Shown: in pieces, positions 45,194 to 55,082 of the stretch
How the letters are laid out: every line of letters begins with the position of its first letter
Position numbering within the stretch: position 1 is the first letter of the stretch
Source of the DNA: SKKY01 sp965228015
GTDB taxonomy: Bacteria > Bacillota > Peptococcia > Peptococcales > SKKY01
DNA length: 64,000 nucleotides
Reading direction: 5' to 3'
Assembly: GCA_965228015.1 (NCBI GenBank)
Contig: OZ245787.1
Coordinates: 1,364,001 to 1,428,000, forward strand
The notes under the pieces: model-generated
The model's database searches: none
What the model saw: the letters and a program-made list of their open reading frames with translations, nothing else
What the model was told of the DNA's origin: nothing
Made by a program: the position numbers and the translations under genes

Positions 45194-45342
45194 AAAAATT
45201 TTTTATCACTGTGGATAACTTTAATATTTATTAACTGTTATCTGTTGATAAACTATTTTTATTTTGATAGTATAGCATTACAATTCTTAAGTTATAAACA
45301 TTTTTAACAATAGGTTTATAATTATTCTCGGAGGTATCTTTT
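45194..45342. other. oriC: dnaA upstream region with DnaA boxes, part of oriC
   Basis: DnaA boxes: TGTGGATAA (45210-45218, perfect), TGTTGATAA (45243-45251, one change) and TTATAAACA (45292-45300, weaker). The region is AT-rich. Together with the box in the dnaA-dnaN spacer it fits the bipartite Firmicutes origin. Confidence 0.75.
45245..45273 (+). promoter_or_regulatory. dnaA promoter overlapped by a DnaA box
   Basis: TTGATA (45245-45250), a 17-nt spacer and TAGTAT (45268-45273). The -35 lies inside the DnaA box at 45243-45251, so DnaA can repress its own gene. Confidence 0.65.
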
Positions 45343-46692
45343 ATGATAAAATCACAATTAAATGAAATATGGTCAGAAACCTTAAAAGTTATTCAAAATA
45401 AAATTAACAGGCCATCTTTTGATACCTGGTTTAACCAAACAGAATTAGTTGCTTATTATGATGAAAATTTTATTATTAAAACCCCAAACAATATTGTAAA
45501 AGACTGGTTAAACAATAATTATATAGAGGTAATTAATGAATCCTTTCAGGAAATTTTAAAAAGGAAGGTAATAACAAAATTTGTTGTCTCTAATGATCTT
45601 GAATTATTACCTATTGAAAATAATCAAACTGATAATATCAGAAAAGAATCTATAGAAGAAAAAATAGCAAAATCAAATATTAATCCAAGGTATAATTTTG
45701 ATAATTTTGTTGTTGGTAACAGTAATAAATTTACTCACGCAGCATGTATGTCTGTAGCAGAGTCTCTCTTTTTAAGATACAATCCATTATTTATTTACGG
45801 AGGCGTTGGCCTGGGTAAAACACATCTTATGCAGGCAATCGGAAATTATGTAATGATGAATTCAAATAAAAAGGTGCTTTATGTTTCTTCTGAAAAATTT
45901 ACTAATGAATTAATTAATGGCATCCGGGATGATCGTACTGAAGCTTTTAGAAATAAATATAGAAATATTGACTTCTTATTAATTGATGATATTCAATTTT
46001 TAGCAAAAAAGGAAAGAACACAAGAAGAATTTTTCCATACTTTTAATGCTCTTTATGAAGCAAATAAACAAATTATTATTTCAAGTGATCGTCCTCCAAA
46101 AGAAATTCCAACACTAGAAGATCGTTTAAGAACAAGGTTTGAATGGGGTCTTATAACAGATATTCAATCACCTGATTATGAAACTAGAGTTGCGATTTTA
46201 AGAAAAAAAGCAAAAATGGAAAATTTTGACATACCAGATGAAATTATGTCATACATAGCCGAAAAAATTGATTCTAATATCAGAGAATTAGAAGGAGCTT
46301 TAATAAGAGTTATTGCTTACTCATCTTTAAGTGGAAAAAATATTGATTTAGAACTTGCAAAAAAAGCTTTAAAAGAAATCATCACAGATAAAAAACCAGT
46401 AATAATAACTCCGGATATAATTCAGGAAGTAGTATCAGAAAATTTTAATATCCGAGTTGAAGATCTTAAATCTAAGAAAAGAAATAAAGATATAGTTTAC
46501 CCAAGACAGATATCAATGTATTTATGCAGGACTCTTACTGATTTATCTCTTCCAAAAATTGGAGAGTATTTTGGTGGAAGGGATCATACTACAGTTATTC
46601 ACTCATATGAAAAAATTAGTTCAGAAATAATAAAAAATCCATCCCTTTCAAATACAATAAATTCATTAACTGAAAAAATTAAAAAAGTATAA
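45343..46692 (+). CDS. dnaA: Chromosomal replication initiator DnaA
   Basis: DnaA binds oriC boxes and unwinds DNA. The 449 residues have domain I (about 1-85), a short linker, the AAA+ domain with Walker A GGVGLGKTHL (about 150-160), Walker B FLLIDDIQF, arginine-finger region, and the C-terminal HTH with GGRDHTTVIHS. CGGAGG precedes the ATG. It is the first gene of the plus-strand replication block. No lesion in spite of many A/T runs. Confidence 0.98.
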   Translation: MIKSQLNEIWSETLKVIQNKINRPSFDTWFNQTELVAYYDENFIIKTPNNIVKDWLNNNYIEVINESFQEILKRKVITKFVVSNDLELLPIENNQTDNIRKESIEEKIAKSNINPRYNFDNFVVGNSNKFTHAACMSVAESLFLRYNPLFIYGGVGLGKTHLMQAIGNYVMMNSNKKVLYVSSEKFTNELINGIRDDRTEAFRNKYRNIDFLLIDDIQFLAKKERTQEEFFHTFNALYEANKQIIISSDRPPKEIPTLEDRLRTRFEWGLITDIQSPDYETRVAILRKKAKMENFDIPDEIMSYIAEKIDSNIRELEGALIRVIAYSSLSGKNIDLELAKKALKEIITDKKPVIITPDIIQEVVSENFNIRVEDLKSKKRNKDIVYPRQISMYLCRTLTDLSLPKIGEYFGGRDHTTVIHSYEKISSEIIKNPSLSNTINSLTEKIKKV

Positions 46693-46902
46693 TATTGTTA
46701 ATAAACTTATAATAACTTGTTATTTAATTATGGAAAACTTTTAAAAATTTATTCTCCTGTTAATTTGTGGATAAACATAATTACTTTTCAACAGGATTTT
46801 TAACATCCATTTAACCATATAAAATATAAAGAATATGGAGTTTTCAACATATCAACAATGCTTATTAATATTACTACTAAAAATCAATAAAAGGAGAAGA
46901 CT
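46693..46902. other. oriC: dnaA-dnaN spacer with DnaA box and AT-rich unwinding region
   Basis: A perfect DnaA box TGTGGATAA lies at 46766-46774, followed by strongly AT-rich sequence up to the dnaN ribosome site AAAGGAGAAG. In Bacillus subtilis the unwinding element lies in the same spacer. Confidence 0.65.
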
Positions 46903-48000
46903 ATGAAAATTAAATGCTTAAAAGATAATTTAAGTTACGGATTACAAAATGTTCAAAAAGCAATATCAAATAAAAAGACTTTACCAATTTTGGATGGAAT
47001 ATTATTAAAAGCTGAAGGAAACTATTTAATTATCACAGCAACAGATTTAGAATTAGCAATAGAAACAAAAATTCCAGCTAAAATAATTACACCAGGAGAA
47101 ATAATTGTAACCTCAGGGAAATTTATTGAATTAGTAAAAAAAATTCCAAATATTTCAATAGAGTTAGAAAAAAACAATTTAAATTTAAATATTAAATATT
47201 TAAATTCTCAAGTTGAATTAAAAGGATTTAATACTAATGAATATCCAATGCTTCCAGAAATAAATGAAAACTTTAATTTTAAAATAAAAAGTAATAATTT
47301 AAATTCTTTAATCAAAAAAACACTCTTTGCCAGCTCACCAAATGAATCAAGACCAGTCTTTAATGGCTCTTTATTAAATATTTCTAATAATGAAATAAAA
47401 TTTATTACAACAGATTCTTATAGATTAGCTATTAATCATTTAAAAATAAATGATGATTATAATAATATAAATATAATAATTCCAAGAAAAACACTAAATG
47501 AAATACAAAAAATATTTAAAGATGATGATGAAATAATTACTGTTTATGGAAATGATAAACAAATATGTTTCATAAATTCAGATACAAAAATTATTTCAAG
47601 ATTAATTGATGGTAAATTTCCAAATTTTGAACAAGTGATACCAAGGTCATTTCAAACTTCATTTAAAGTAAATAAAAAAGAATTTTTAGAAACTATTGAA
47701 AGAGCAAGCTTATTTATAGATACTGTTGATAATTTATCTATTGTAAAACTATTTATAACTAACTCTAATGTAAATATAACTTCTACTTCTGAAACAGGTT
47801 TTATAAATGAAAATATAAATACACATGTTGAAGGAGATAAATTAGAAATTAATTTTAATTCAAGATACTTAATAGAAGCATTAAAAATTATAGATACGGA
47901 TGATATAGAATTTAAATTTTCTGGTAACCTAAGTCCTGTTATAATAAAGGAAACTAACGATAATTATACTTATCTTGTTCTGCCATTAAGAATAAGTTAA
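46903..48000 (+). CDS. dnaN: DNA polymerase III beta subunit (sliding clamp)
   Basis: Ring-shaped processivity factor of 365 residues, the usual length, made of three repeated domains. Recognisable parts are the N-terminal KAISNKKTLPILDGIL, GFNTNEYPMLPEI, ASPNESRPVFNGSLL and the C-terminal YTYLVLPLRIS. It is very AT-rich, like recF after it. It is co-directional with dnaA and followed by a terminator hairpin. Confidence 0.97.
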   Translation: MKIKCLKDNLSYGLQNVQKAISNKKTLPILDGILLKAEGNYLIITATDLELAIETKIPAKIITPGEIIVTSGKFIELVKKIPNISIELEKNNLNLNIKYLNSQVELKGFNTNEYPMLPEINENFNFKIKSNNLNSLIKKTLFASSPNESRPVFNGSLLNISNNEIKFITTDSYRLAINHLKINDDYNNINIIIPRKTLNEIQKIFKDDDEIITVYGNDKQICFINSDTKIISRLIDGKFPNFEQVIPRSFQTSFKVNKKEFLETIERASLFIDTVDNLSIVKLFITNSNVNITSTSETGFINENINTHVEGDKLEINFNSRYLIEALKIIDTDDIEFKFSGNLSPVIIKETNDNYTYLVLPLRIS

Positions 48001-48001
48001 A

Positions 48002-48040
48002 TTAAATGCCATTCTTTAAAAGGAATGGCATTTAATTTTT
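48002..48040 (+). terminator. Terminator between dnaN and recF
   Basis: A perfect 13-bp stem (TTAAATGCCATTC at 48002-48014 with GAATGGCATTTAA at 48023-48035) is followed by TTTTT. recF therefore depends on read-through or a promoter in the next 40 bp (TATAAT-like near 48055). Confidence 0.8.
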
Positions 48041-48083
48041 GAAATAAAAAATATGATATAATCTAAATAAAAACTGGTGAATT

Positions 48084-49169
48084 ATGATAATTAATAAAAT
48101 TAAAATAGAAAATTTTAGAAATTATAAAAAAGAAGAAATACTTTTTACTAATAAAATAAATTATATTTTGGGAAATAATGCTCAAGGTAAAACAAATTTA
48201 TTAGAAAGTATTTTTTTTATTTTAAATAATGAATCGTTTAAAAGCATAAAAGAAGATGAATTATTTAATGAAAAAAGTAATTCGAAAAATTTAAATATTA
48301 CATTAGAAATAAATAAAGAAGAAAAAAATTATTTAATTGAATTAGAAAAAAATGAAAACAAAAAAATTTATAAAATAAATGGAGTAAAAAAAGATTTTAG
48401 AAATAAAATAATTAAAACAATAATTTTTATACCAGATGATTTACAAATAGTAAAAGAAGGTCCTGGAAAAAGAAGAGATTTTTTAGATAATGAAATAAAA
48501 ATTTTATTTCCAAATTATAAAAATTTAATTAAAAATTATTATAAACTTCTATCTCAAAAGAACTATTTATTAAAAAACAAGAGGGATAAAAATTTAATTA
48601 AAACTTTTAATATTCAATTATCTAAAACCGGAAAAGAAATAATAAAATACAGGTTGTTTTTTTTAAAAAATATAATTCCAATAGCAAGAAAAATTTATAA
48701 TTTAATTTCAGAAAAAAATGAAATATTATCTATAAACTACAAACCAAGTTTTAATTTTAATTATTATCAACAAGAGTTAGATAATAATTTAGAAAATGAA
48801 ATGTTAAAAAAACAATCTTTAATTGGAATTCACAGGGACGACATTGTTTTTTATATTAACGGTAAAAATACAAGATCCTTTGCCTCCCAAGGCCAGCAAA
48901 GATCTGTTATTTTATCTTTAAAAATAGCAGAGCTTGAATATTTAAAAAAATATTATAATTATTTTCCAATTTTATTACTTGATGATGTATTTAGTGAATT
49001 AGATGAAAAAAGAAAAAATATGCTAATGAAAATATTAAAAGAAAATAATATTCAATCTTTTATTACTCTTGCTAATATTGAATTAATTAAAAATCAAATT
49101 AGTGAAAATGATAAAATTATAATAGTCAATAATGGAAAAATAGAAGAAAATATAATAATTGGAAAATAA
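48084..49169 (+). CDS. recF: DNA replication and repair protein RecF
   Basis: SMC-like ATPase that loads RecA at gaps. The 361 residues have Walker A GNNAQGKTNLLE (about 29-40), the ABC signature region FASQGQQRSVILSLK (about 265-279) and Walker B ILLLDDVFSELDE. It is unusually Lys/Asn/Ile-rich, reflecting the low GC of this block. No S4-domain (yaaA/rlbA) gene lies between dnaN and recF, unlike Bacillus. Many A7-A8 runs are all in frame. Confidence 0.97.
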   Translation: MIINKIKIENFRNYKKEEILFTNKINYILGNNAQGKTNLLESIFFILNNESFKSIKEDELFNEKSNSKNLNITLEINKEEKNYLIELEKNENKKIYKINGVKKDFRNKIIKTIIFIPDDLQIVKEGPGKRRDFLDNEIKILFPNYKNLIKNYYKLLSQKNYLLKNKRDKNLIKTFNIQLSKTGKEIIKYRLFFLKNIIPIARKIYNLISEKNEILSINYKPSFNFNYYQQELDNNLENEMLKKQSLIGIHRDDIVFYINGKNTRSFASQGQQRSVILSLKIAELEYLKKYYNYFPILLLDDVFSELDEKRKNMLMKILKENNIQSFITLANIELIKNQISENDKIIIVNNGKIEENIIIGK

Positions 49170-49244
49170 AATTATATTTTGTTATAATTTTTATTTGGAA
49201 GATTATAAATTAAATTTAAATAAAATATAAAAAAGGAGACTAAT

Positions 49245-51152
49245 ATGGAAGAAGTAAAAGATAATAGTATATATACCGCGAATGAAATTCAGGTATTAGA
49301 AGGTCTTGAGGCAGTTAGAAAAAGACCAGGTATGTATATAGGAAGTACTGGTCCAAAAGGATTACATCATTTAGTTTATGAAATTATTGATAATTCAATA
49401 GATGAACATTTAGCTGGATATGGTGAAAAAATTTCAGTTACTATTCATAAGGATAATTCAATTACTGTTGTAGATGAAGGTAGAGGTATTCCAGTTGAAA
49501 TTCATGAAAAAATGGGCATACCAGCAGTAGAGGTAGTATTAACAGTTCTTCATGCAGGTGGAAAATTTGGTGGAGGCGGCTATAAAGTTTCCGGGGGTCT
49601 TCATGGAGTTGGTATGTCTGTAGTAAATGCTTTGTCAGAATGGCTAATTGTTGAAGTATCAAAAAATAATAATATTTATTCTCAAAAATATGAAAGAGGT
49701 ATTAAAAAAAGTGAATTAGAAATTATAGGACAATCAAAAAAAATAGGTACAAAAATTCACTTTAAACCAGATTGTCAAATTTTTGAAGCACTTGAATATG
49801 AATTTGCTATTTTAGGAAACAGAATACAGGAATTATCTTTTTTGAATAAAGGATTGGTTATAGAATTATCAGACGAAAGAAATAATAAAAAAGAAGTATT
49901 TAAAAATGACGGCGGAATTGTAGATTTTGTTAATTATTTAAATAAGAATAAAGATCCTATTCATAATAATATTATATTCATTGAAAAAGAAAAAGATGAT
50001 GTTATTGTAGAAATTGCATTACAATATACAGATGTATATACAGAAACAGTATTCTCTTATGTAAATGACATTAATACTCAAGAAGGCGGTACTCATGAAG
50101 CAGGATTTAAATCTGCCCTTACAAGAGTAGTTAATGATTATGCAAGAAAATATAATTTATTAAAGAAAGATGAGCAAAATCTTTCAGGAGAAGATATAAG
50201 AGAAGGTCTTACTTGTATATTAAGTACTAAAGTACCAGATCCGCAGTTTGAAGGACAAACAAAAACAAAACTAGGAAACAGTGAAGTTAGAGGAATTGTG
50301 GATGGAGTAGTAAGTGAGGGATTATCAAATTTTCTTGAAGAAAACCCTTCTTCCTCAAAAAAGATAATTGAAAAAACTATTCAGGCTCAAAAAGCAAGAG
50401 AGGCAGCCAGAAAAGCAAGAGAGCTTACCAGAAGAAAAAATGCTCTTGATAGCAACTCTTTACCAGGAAAATTAGCAGACTGTTCTAGTAAAGATCCTGT
50501 TATATCAGAATTGTATATAGTTGAGGGAGACTCAGCAGGCGGTTCTGCAAAAATGGGAAGGGATAGAAAATTTCAGGCAATATTACCTTTAAGAGGTAAA
50601 ATATTAAATGTCGAAAAAGCTCGTCTGGACAGAATTTTAGGTAATGAAGAAATCAGAGCCATGATTACTGCTATTGGTGCAGGAATTGGAAATGATTTTG
50701 ACTTAGAGAAAATCAGATATCATAAAATTGTATTAATGAGTGATGCGGATGTTGATGGAGCTCATATAAGAACACTTTTACTAACTTTCTTTTATAGATA
50801 TATGAGAAAATTAATTGAAAATGGAAATGTATTTATTGCTCAACCTCCACTATATAAAGTAAAAAAAGGTAAAAAAGAGGAATACTTGTTTAATGATAAG
50901 GATTTAGAAGAATATCAAAAGAAAAACGGAAAAGAAATTAATATTCAAAGATATAAAGGTCTTGGTGAAATGAATGCAGACCAACTATGGGATACAACCA
51001 TGGATCCAGAAAACAGAACAATACTTCAAGTTACATTAGATAATGCAATAGAAGCAGATAAAATGTTTACTATTTTAATGGGAGATAAAGTTGAACTCCG
51101 AAGAGAGTTTATTCAAGATAATGCAACATATGCCAGAAATTTAGATATTTAG
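49245..51152 (+). CDS. gyrB: DNA gyrase subunit B
   Basis: ATPase subunit of gyrase, 635 residues. GHKL motifs EIIDNSIDEHLAG and DEGRGIPVEIHEK, the G-rich lid GGKFGGGGYKVSGGLHGVG, then the Toprim domain with VEGDSAGGSAKMGRDR, PLRGKILNVEKA and the Mg-binding SDADVDGAHIRTLL, and the C-terminal IQRYKGLGEMNADQLW. AAAAGGAG precedes the ATG. It is 19 bp from gyrA and forms an operon with it. Confidence 0.98.
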   Translation: MEEVKDNSIYTANEIQVLEGLEAVRKRPGMYIGSTGPKGLHHLVYEIIDNSIDEHLAGYGEKISVTIHKDNSITVVDEGRGIPVEIHEKMGIPAVEVVLTVLHAGGKFGGGGYKVSGGLHGVGMSVVNALSEWLIVEVSKNNNIYSQKYERGIKKSELEIIGQSKKIGTKIHFKPDCQIFEALEYEFAILGNRIQELSFLNKGLVIELSDERNNKKEVFKNDGGIVDFVNYLNKNKDPIHNNIIFIEKEKDDVIVEIALQYTDVYTETVFSYVNDINTQEGGTHEAGFKSALTRVVNDYARKYNLLKKDEQNLSGEDIREGLTCILSTKVPDPQFEGQTKTKLGNSEVRGIVDGVVSEGLSNFLEENPSSSKKIIEKTIQAQKAREAARKARELTRRKNALDSNSLPGKLADCSSKDPVISELYIVEGDSAGGSAKMGRDRKFQAILPLRGKILNVEKARLDRILGNEEIRAMITAIGAGIGNDFDLEKIRYHKIVLMSDADVDGAHIRTLLLTFFYRYMRKLIENGNVFIAQPPLYKVKKGKKEEYLFNDKDLEEYQKKNGKEINIQRYKGLGEMNADQLWDTTMDPENRTILQVTLDNAIEADKMFTILMGDKVELRREFIQDNATYARNLDI

Positions 51153-51171
51153 ATTGAAGGGAGATAATTAA

Positions 51172-53613
51172 GTGGAAAATTTTAACCATGGAAAAATGCT
51201 TCCAATAAGAATTGAAGATGAAATGAAAAATTCTTATATTGATTATGCAATGAGCGTAATTGTTGGAAGAGCATTACCTGATATAAAAGATGGTTTAAAA
51301 CCAGTGCATAGAAGAATTCTTTATTCAATGCATAAAATTGGTTTAACTCCGGAAAAGTCATTCAAAAAATCGGCCCATGTTGTTGGTGATGTTTTGGCAA
51401 AATACCATCCTCATGGTGATTCAGCAGTTTATGATGCAATGGTAAGAATGGCCCAGGATTTCTCAACAAGACACCCTCTTATTAATGGCCAAGGAAACTT
51501 TGGTTCAGTTGATGGTGACTCAGCAGCAGCAATGAGATATACAGAAGTAAAAATGGCTAAAATAACTAATGAATTATTAGATGGAATAGAAAAAAATACA
51601 ATTGATTATAACGAAAACTATGATGGTTCATTAGAAGAGCCTTCAGTATTACCATCAAGATATCCAAATCTTCTTGTCAACGGTTCTTCAGGGATTGCTG
51701 TTGGTATGGCGACTAATATTCCTCCTCATAATTTGAGGGAGGTTATAAATGGCGTTATAGCATATATTGAAAATCCTGATATTGAATTTGCAGAATTAAA
51801 TAAAATAATTAAAGGACCAGATTTTCCAACAGGGGCAGTAATTCTTGGAAAAGAGGGAATAAAAAAAGCGTATGAAACTGGCCGTGGGGTTATAAAAATC
51901 AGGGCAAAAAGTGAAATTGAAGAATTAAAAAATGGGAAAAAGAGAATTATTGTAACTGAAATTCCATATATGGTTAATAAAGCAAGGTTAATTGAAAAAA
52001 TAGCAGATTTAGTAAGAGATAAAAAAATAGATGGAATAACTGATCTAAGGGATGAATCGGACCGTAAAGGTATAAGAATGGTAATTGAACTAAGGAAAAG
52101 TGTAAATGAGCAGGTTATTTTAAATCAGTTATATAAAAACACTCAATTACAAGATACTTTTGGAATTATTTTCCTTGCAATAGTAAATGGTGTTCCGAAA
52201 GTATTAAATTTAAAAGAAATATTAAAAGAATATATTCTTCATCAGGAAAATATTATAAAAAGAAGAACCCAGTTTGATCTGGACAGAGCTGAAAAAAGAG
52301 CTCATATTGTAGAAGGATTAAGAATTGCAATTTCAAATATTGATGAAGTAATAAAAACCATCAAAAAAGCAAAAAATCCAGAAGAAGCCAGAATTAATCT
52401 TATGAGTAAGTTTTTATTAAGTGAAATTCAGGCTCAGGCAATTTTGGATATGAGATTACATCGTCTAACTTCTTTAGAAACTAAAAAACTGGAAGAAGAA
52501 TATAAAGAACTTATAAAAACGATTAAAGAATTAAAAGGAATTCTTGGGGATGAAAATAAAATTCTTGAAATAATTAAAAAAGAGATTACTGAAATTAGAG
52601 ACAAGTATTCTGATCCAAGAAGAACAATGATTGGAATGTCTGATGAAAATATTGATATGGAAGATTTAATTCCTGAAGAAGAGGTTGTAATTACCATATC
52701 AAATAGTGGATATATAAAAAGAATGAATATCAGCAACTACTCCAGCCAGAAAAGAGGGGGAAAGGGTATTCGTGGAATGAGTACAAAAGATGAAGATGCA
52801 GTTATAAAAATATTTACTTCATCAACACATCACTACATCCTTTTCTTTACAAATAAAGGAAAAATTTATCGTATTAAGGGTTATGAAGTTCCGGAGCATT
52901 CCAGAATAGCTAAAGGAATGCATATGAAAAATTTAATAAACCTGGATCCCGGAGAGAAAGTAACAACGGTAATACCAATAAAAGAATTTACTGATGGTTA
53001 TTATATGATTGCTGCTACTAAACAGGGCATGATAAAGAAAACAGATCTGATAAGTTATAATACCCAAAGAAAAGATGGAATAGCTGCTATTACATTAAAT
53101 GATGGGGATGAACTTGTTGGTATTGAATTAACAGACGGGACAAAAAATGTAGTTATGGTTACAAAACTTGGTTTAGCCATCAGATTTAAAGAAAGTGATG
53201 TACGTGCAATGGGAAGAACAGCTAAGGGTGTAAAAGGTATTTCCGTTGGCAAAGGAGATGAAGTTGTTTCTGTTGGAATAGCTGAAGATGATTCTTCATT
53301 ACTTGTTGTTTCAAATAAAGGATATGGCAAAAGAACTCCCCTTGAACAATATAAAGTTCAGGCAAGAGGAGGAAAAGGGTTTATTTCTTTTAACAGAAAC
53401 AAGAAAAAAGATGTAGAAATAGTCGGAGCAGAAATTCTTAATAATGATGATGAAGTAATGATGATTTCTAAAAATGGAATAATTATCAGATTTGCAGCCC
53501 AGGACATCTCTTCAATGGGAAGGGCAACTAAAGGTGTTCGTTTAATGAATATGGGAAGTGATGATGAGGTTGTTTCAATTACAGTAATAAAAAATACAGA
53601 GGATGAACAATAA
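51172..53613 (+). CDS. gyrA: DNA gyrase subunit A
   Basis: Breakage-reunion subunit, 813 residues, starting at a GTG after AAGGGAG. The catalytic Tyr is Tyr123 in AAMRYTE. The quinolone region HPHGDSAVYDAM keeps Ser84 and Asp88, so it looks quinolone-sensitive by these two positions. The C-terminal wrapping domain has the GyrA box in QKRGGKGIRGM. Length and motifs are normal. Confidence 0.98.
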   Translation: MENFNHGKMLPIRIEDEMKNSYIDYAMSVIVGRALPDIKDGLKPVHRRILYSMHKIGLTPEKSFKKSAHVVGDVLAKYHPHGDSAVYDAMVRMAQDFSTRHPLINGQGNFGSVDGDSAAAMRYTEVKMAKITNELLDGIEKNTIDYNENYDGSLEEPSVLPSRYPNLLVNGSSGIAVGMATNIPPHNLREVINGVIAYIENPDIEFAELNKIIKGPDFPTGAVILGKEGIKKAYETGRGVIKIRAKSEIEELKNGKKRIIVTEIPYMVNKARLIEKIADLVRDKKIDGITDLRDESDRKGIRMVIELRKSVNEQVILNQLYKNTQLQDTFGIIFLAIVNGVPKVLNLKEILKEYILHQENIIKRRTQFDLDRAEKRAHIVEGLRIAISNIDEVIKTIKKAKNPEEARINLMSKFLLSEIQAQAILDMRLHRLTSLETKKLEEEYKELIKTIKELKGILGDENKILEIIKKEITEIRDKYSDPRRTMIGMSDENIDMEDLIPEEEVVITISNSGYIKRMNISNYSSQKRGGKGIRGMSTKDEDAVIKIFTSSTHHYILFFTNKGKIYRIKGYEVPEHSRIAKGMHMKNLINLDPGEKVTTVIPIKEFTDGYYMIAATKQGMIKKTDLISYNTQRKDGIAAITLNDGDELVGIELTDGTKNVVMVTKLGLAIRFKESDVRAMGRTAKGVKGISVGKGDEVVSVGIAEDDSSLLVVSNKGYGKRTPLEQYKVQARGGKGFISFNRNKKKDVEIVGAEILNNDDEVMMISKNGIIIRFAAQDISSMGRATKGVRLMNMGSDDEVVSITVIKNTEDEQ

Positions 53614-53621
53614 AATCTTTC

Positions 53622-53650
53622 TTGATATAAAATAGTTATTATTGTAATAT
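53622..53650 (+). promoter_or_regulatory. Sigma-A promoter of the serine T-box operon
   Basis: TTGATA (53622-53627), a 17-nt spacer and TAATAT (53645-53650) just after the gyrA stop and upstream of the T-box leader. Confidence 0.6.
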
Positions 53651-53674
53651 ATTTGAAATAGAATATTAAAAAGT

Positions 53675-53891
53675 AATGATCAGGAAGTTTTAAATTTCTT
53701 TGTTGCAGAGAGCTGATGGAAGGTGAAAATCAGTACAAGTATTTAAAATTCCGCCTGTAAACTGAGCATGATGAATATTTCCGTTGGTTACGTTATAACC
53801 GTCAAGTGGAATAGCGACAATGTTGTTATTTAATTTGGGTGGCAACGCGGGTAGACAGAACCCGTCCCATATTTTGGGACGGGTTTTTTTA
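53675..53891 (+). promoter_or_regulatory. T-box riboswitch, probable serine specificity
   Basis: The T-box GGGTGGCAACGCGGGT (53837-53852) and the terminator AACCCGTCCC/GGGACGGGTT plus T run (53859-53891) precede the aminotransferase-serS operon. Stem I can form from AGTTT and TTTAAAT (5' side) with ATTTAAA and AAACT (3' side). That leaves TTCCGCCTGT unpaired, with TCC (Ser, 53750-53752) followed by a purine, as expected of a specifier. This fits the serS gene downstream. Confidence 0.85.
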
Positions 53892-53924
53892 TTTATTTAA
53901 AAATTATAGGGAGTGTGGTAAATC

Positions 53925-55082
53925 TTGAAAACAGAAAAATTATTAATGATACCGGGTCCAACAATGATTCCTGAAAAAATACTTAATGCAATAAATACCC
54001 AGGCTGTTGGGCATAGAACAGAATATTTTGAAAATATTATAAAAAATGTAACCATTAAACTTAAGAAAATATTCAGAACAAATAGAGATGTATATATTTT
54101 GACTTCTTCCGGAAGTGGAGCGATGGAAGCTTCTGTAGCAAACTTTATTAATGAAGGAGATAAAACCTTAGTATTAGTAAACGGGAAATTCGGAGAGAGA
54201 TTTGTAAGCTTGAATAAAATTTATAGAGCAGAAGTTAGTGAAATAACTTATCCTTTAGGAGTTTCTGCAAATCCGGAAGATGTAGAAAAATTTCTTAAAA
54301 ATAATCCAGACACTAAAGCAGTCTTTATGCAACAAAATGAGACATCCTCAGCGATACTCAATGGTGTTTTTGCAATTGCGGAGTTAGTAAAAAAATATGA
54401 AGCTTTATTAATTGTTGATTCAGTTTCAGGTTTAGGTGTTACAGAGATGAAAATGGATGAATGGGGAGTTGATGTAATTGCTGCAGGGTCTCAAAAAGCA
54501 TTTATGTTGCCACCGGGATTAGCTTTCGTAGCTGTAAGTGAAAAAGCAGAGAAGAAATTGGTCTCTTGTGGTAACAAAAAGTATTATTTTTGCCTAAAAG
54601 CAGCAAAGGAAAACTTGGAAAAATCGACGACCCCATACACTCCAGCAACTTCTTTAATTAAAGGTTTAGATGCTAGTTTAGATATGATATTAGAGTATGG
54701 AATAGAAAAAAACTATGAAAAACAAGAAAAATATACAAAAATGCTGAGAGATGCTTTTAAAGCAATTGGTTTATCTATGGTTGTAGAAAATGAAAAGGCC
54801 GCTTCTCGTGCTGTTACAGGAGTGTATGTTCCGGAAGAAGTAAAGTGGTCTGAATTTGAGAAAATTCTTAGTGAGAAATACAATGTATTAGTTGCCGGAG
54901 GCCAGGACGAACTTAAAGGAAAAATATTCAGAGTTGGGACGATTGGCTACTTAGGAGATCTTGATATCTTATCTGGAATAGCTGCAATTGAAATGGCGCT
55001 TTATGAAGCGGGATATAAATTTGAGGTGGGCAAAGGTGTAAGTACAGCTCAAAAAATACTAATAGAGAGAGGTAGAGATTAA
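53925..55082 (+). CDS. Class V aminotransferase (serine/alanine:glyoxylate or phosphoserine-type)
   Basis: PLP enzyme of 385 residues. It starts with LLMIPGPTMIPEKIL, GHRTEYFENI and SSGSGAMEASV, has VDSVSGLGVTEMKMDEWGVD, the Schiff-base Lys in AAGSQKAFMLPPGL, and FRVGTIGYLG near the end, the pattern of the SgaA/PucG group. Next to serS and under a Ser T-box it probably serves serine synthesis (a SerC-like role), an inference. The start is TTG after GGGAG, and it overlaps serS by 1 bp. Confidence 0.85.
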   Translation: MKTEKLLMIPGPTMIPEKILNAINTQAVGHRTEYFENIIKNVTIKLKKIFRTNRDVYILTSSGSGAMEASVANFINEGDKTLVLVNGKFGERFVSLNKIYRAEVSEITYPLGVSANPEDVEKFLKNNPDTKAVFMQQNETSSAILNGVFAIAELVKKYEALLIVDSVSGLGVTEMKMDEWGVDVIAAGSQKAFMLPPGLAFVAVSEKAEKKLVSCGNKKYYFCLKAAKENLEKSTTPYTPATSLIKGLDASLDMILEYGIEKNYEKQEKYTKMLRDAFKAIGLSMVVENEKAASRAVTGVYVPEEVKWSEFEKILSEKYNVLVAGGQDELKGKIFRVGTIGYLGDLDILSGIAAIEMALYEAGYKFEVGKGVSTAQKILIERGRD

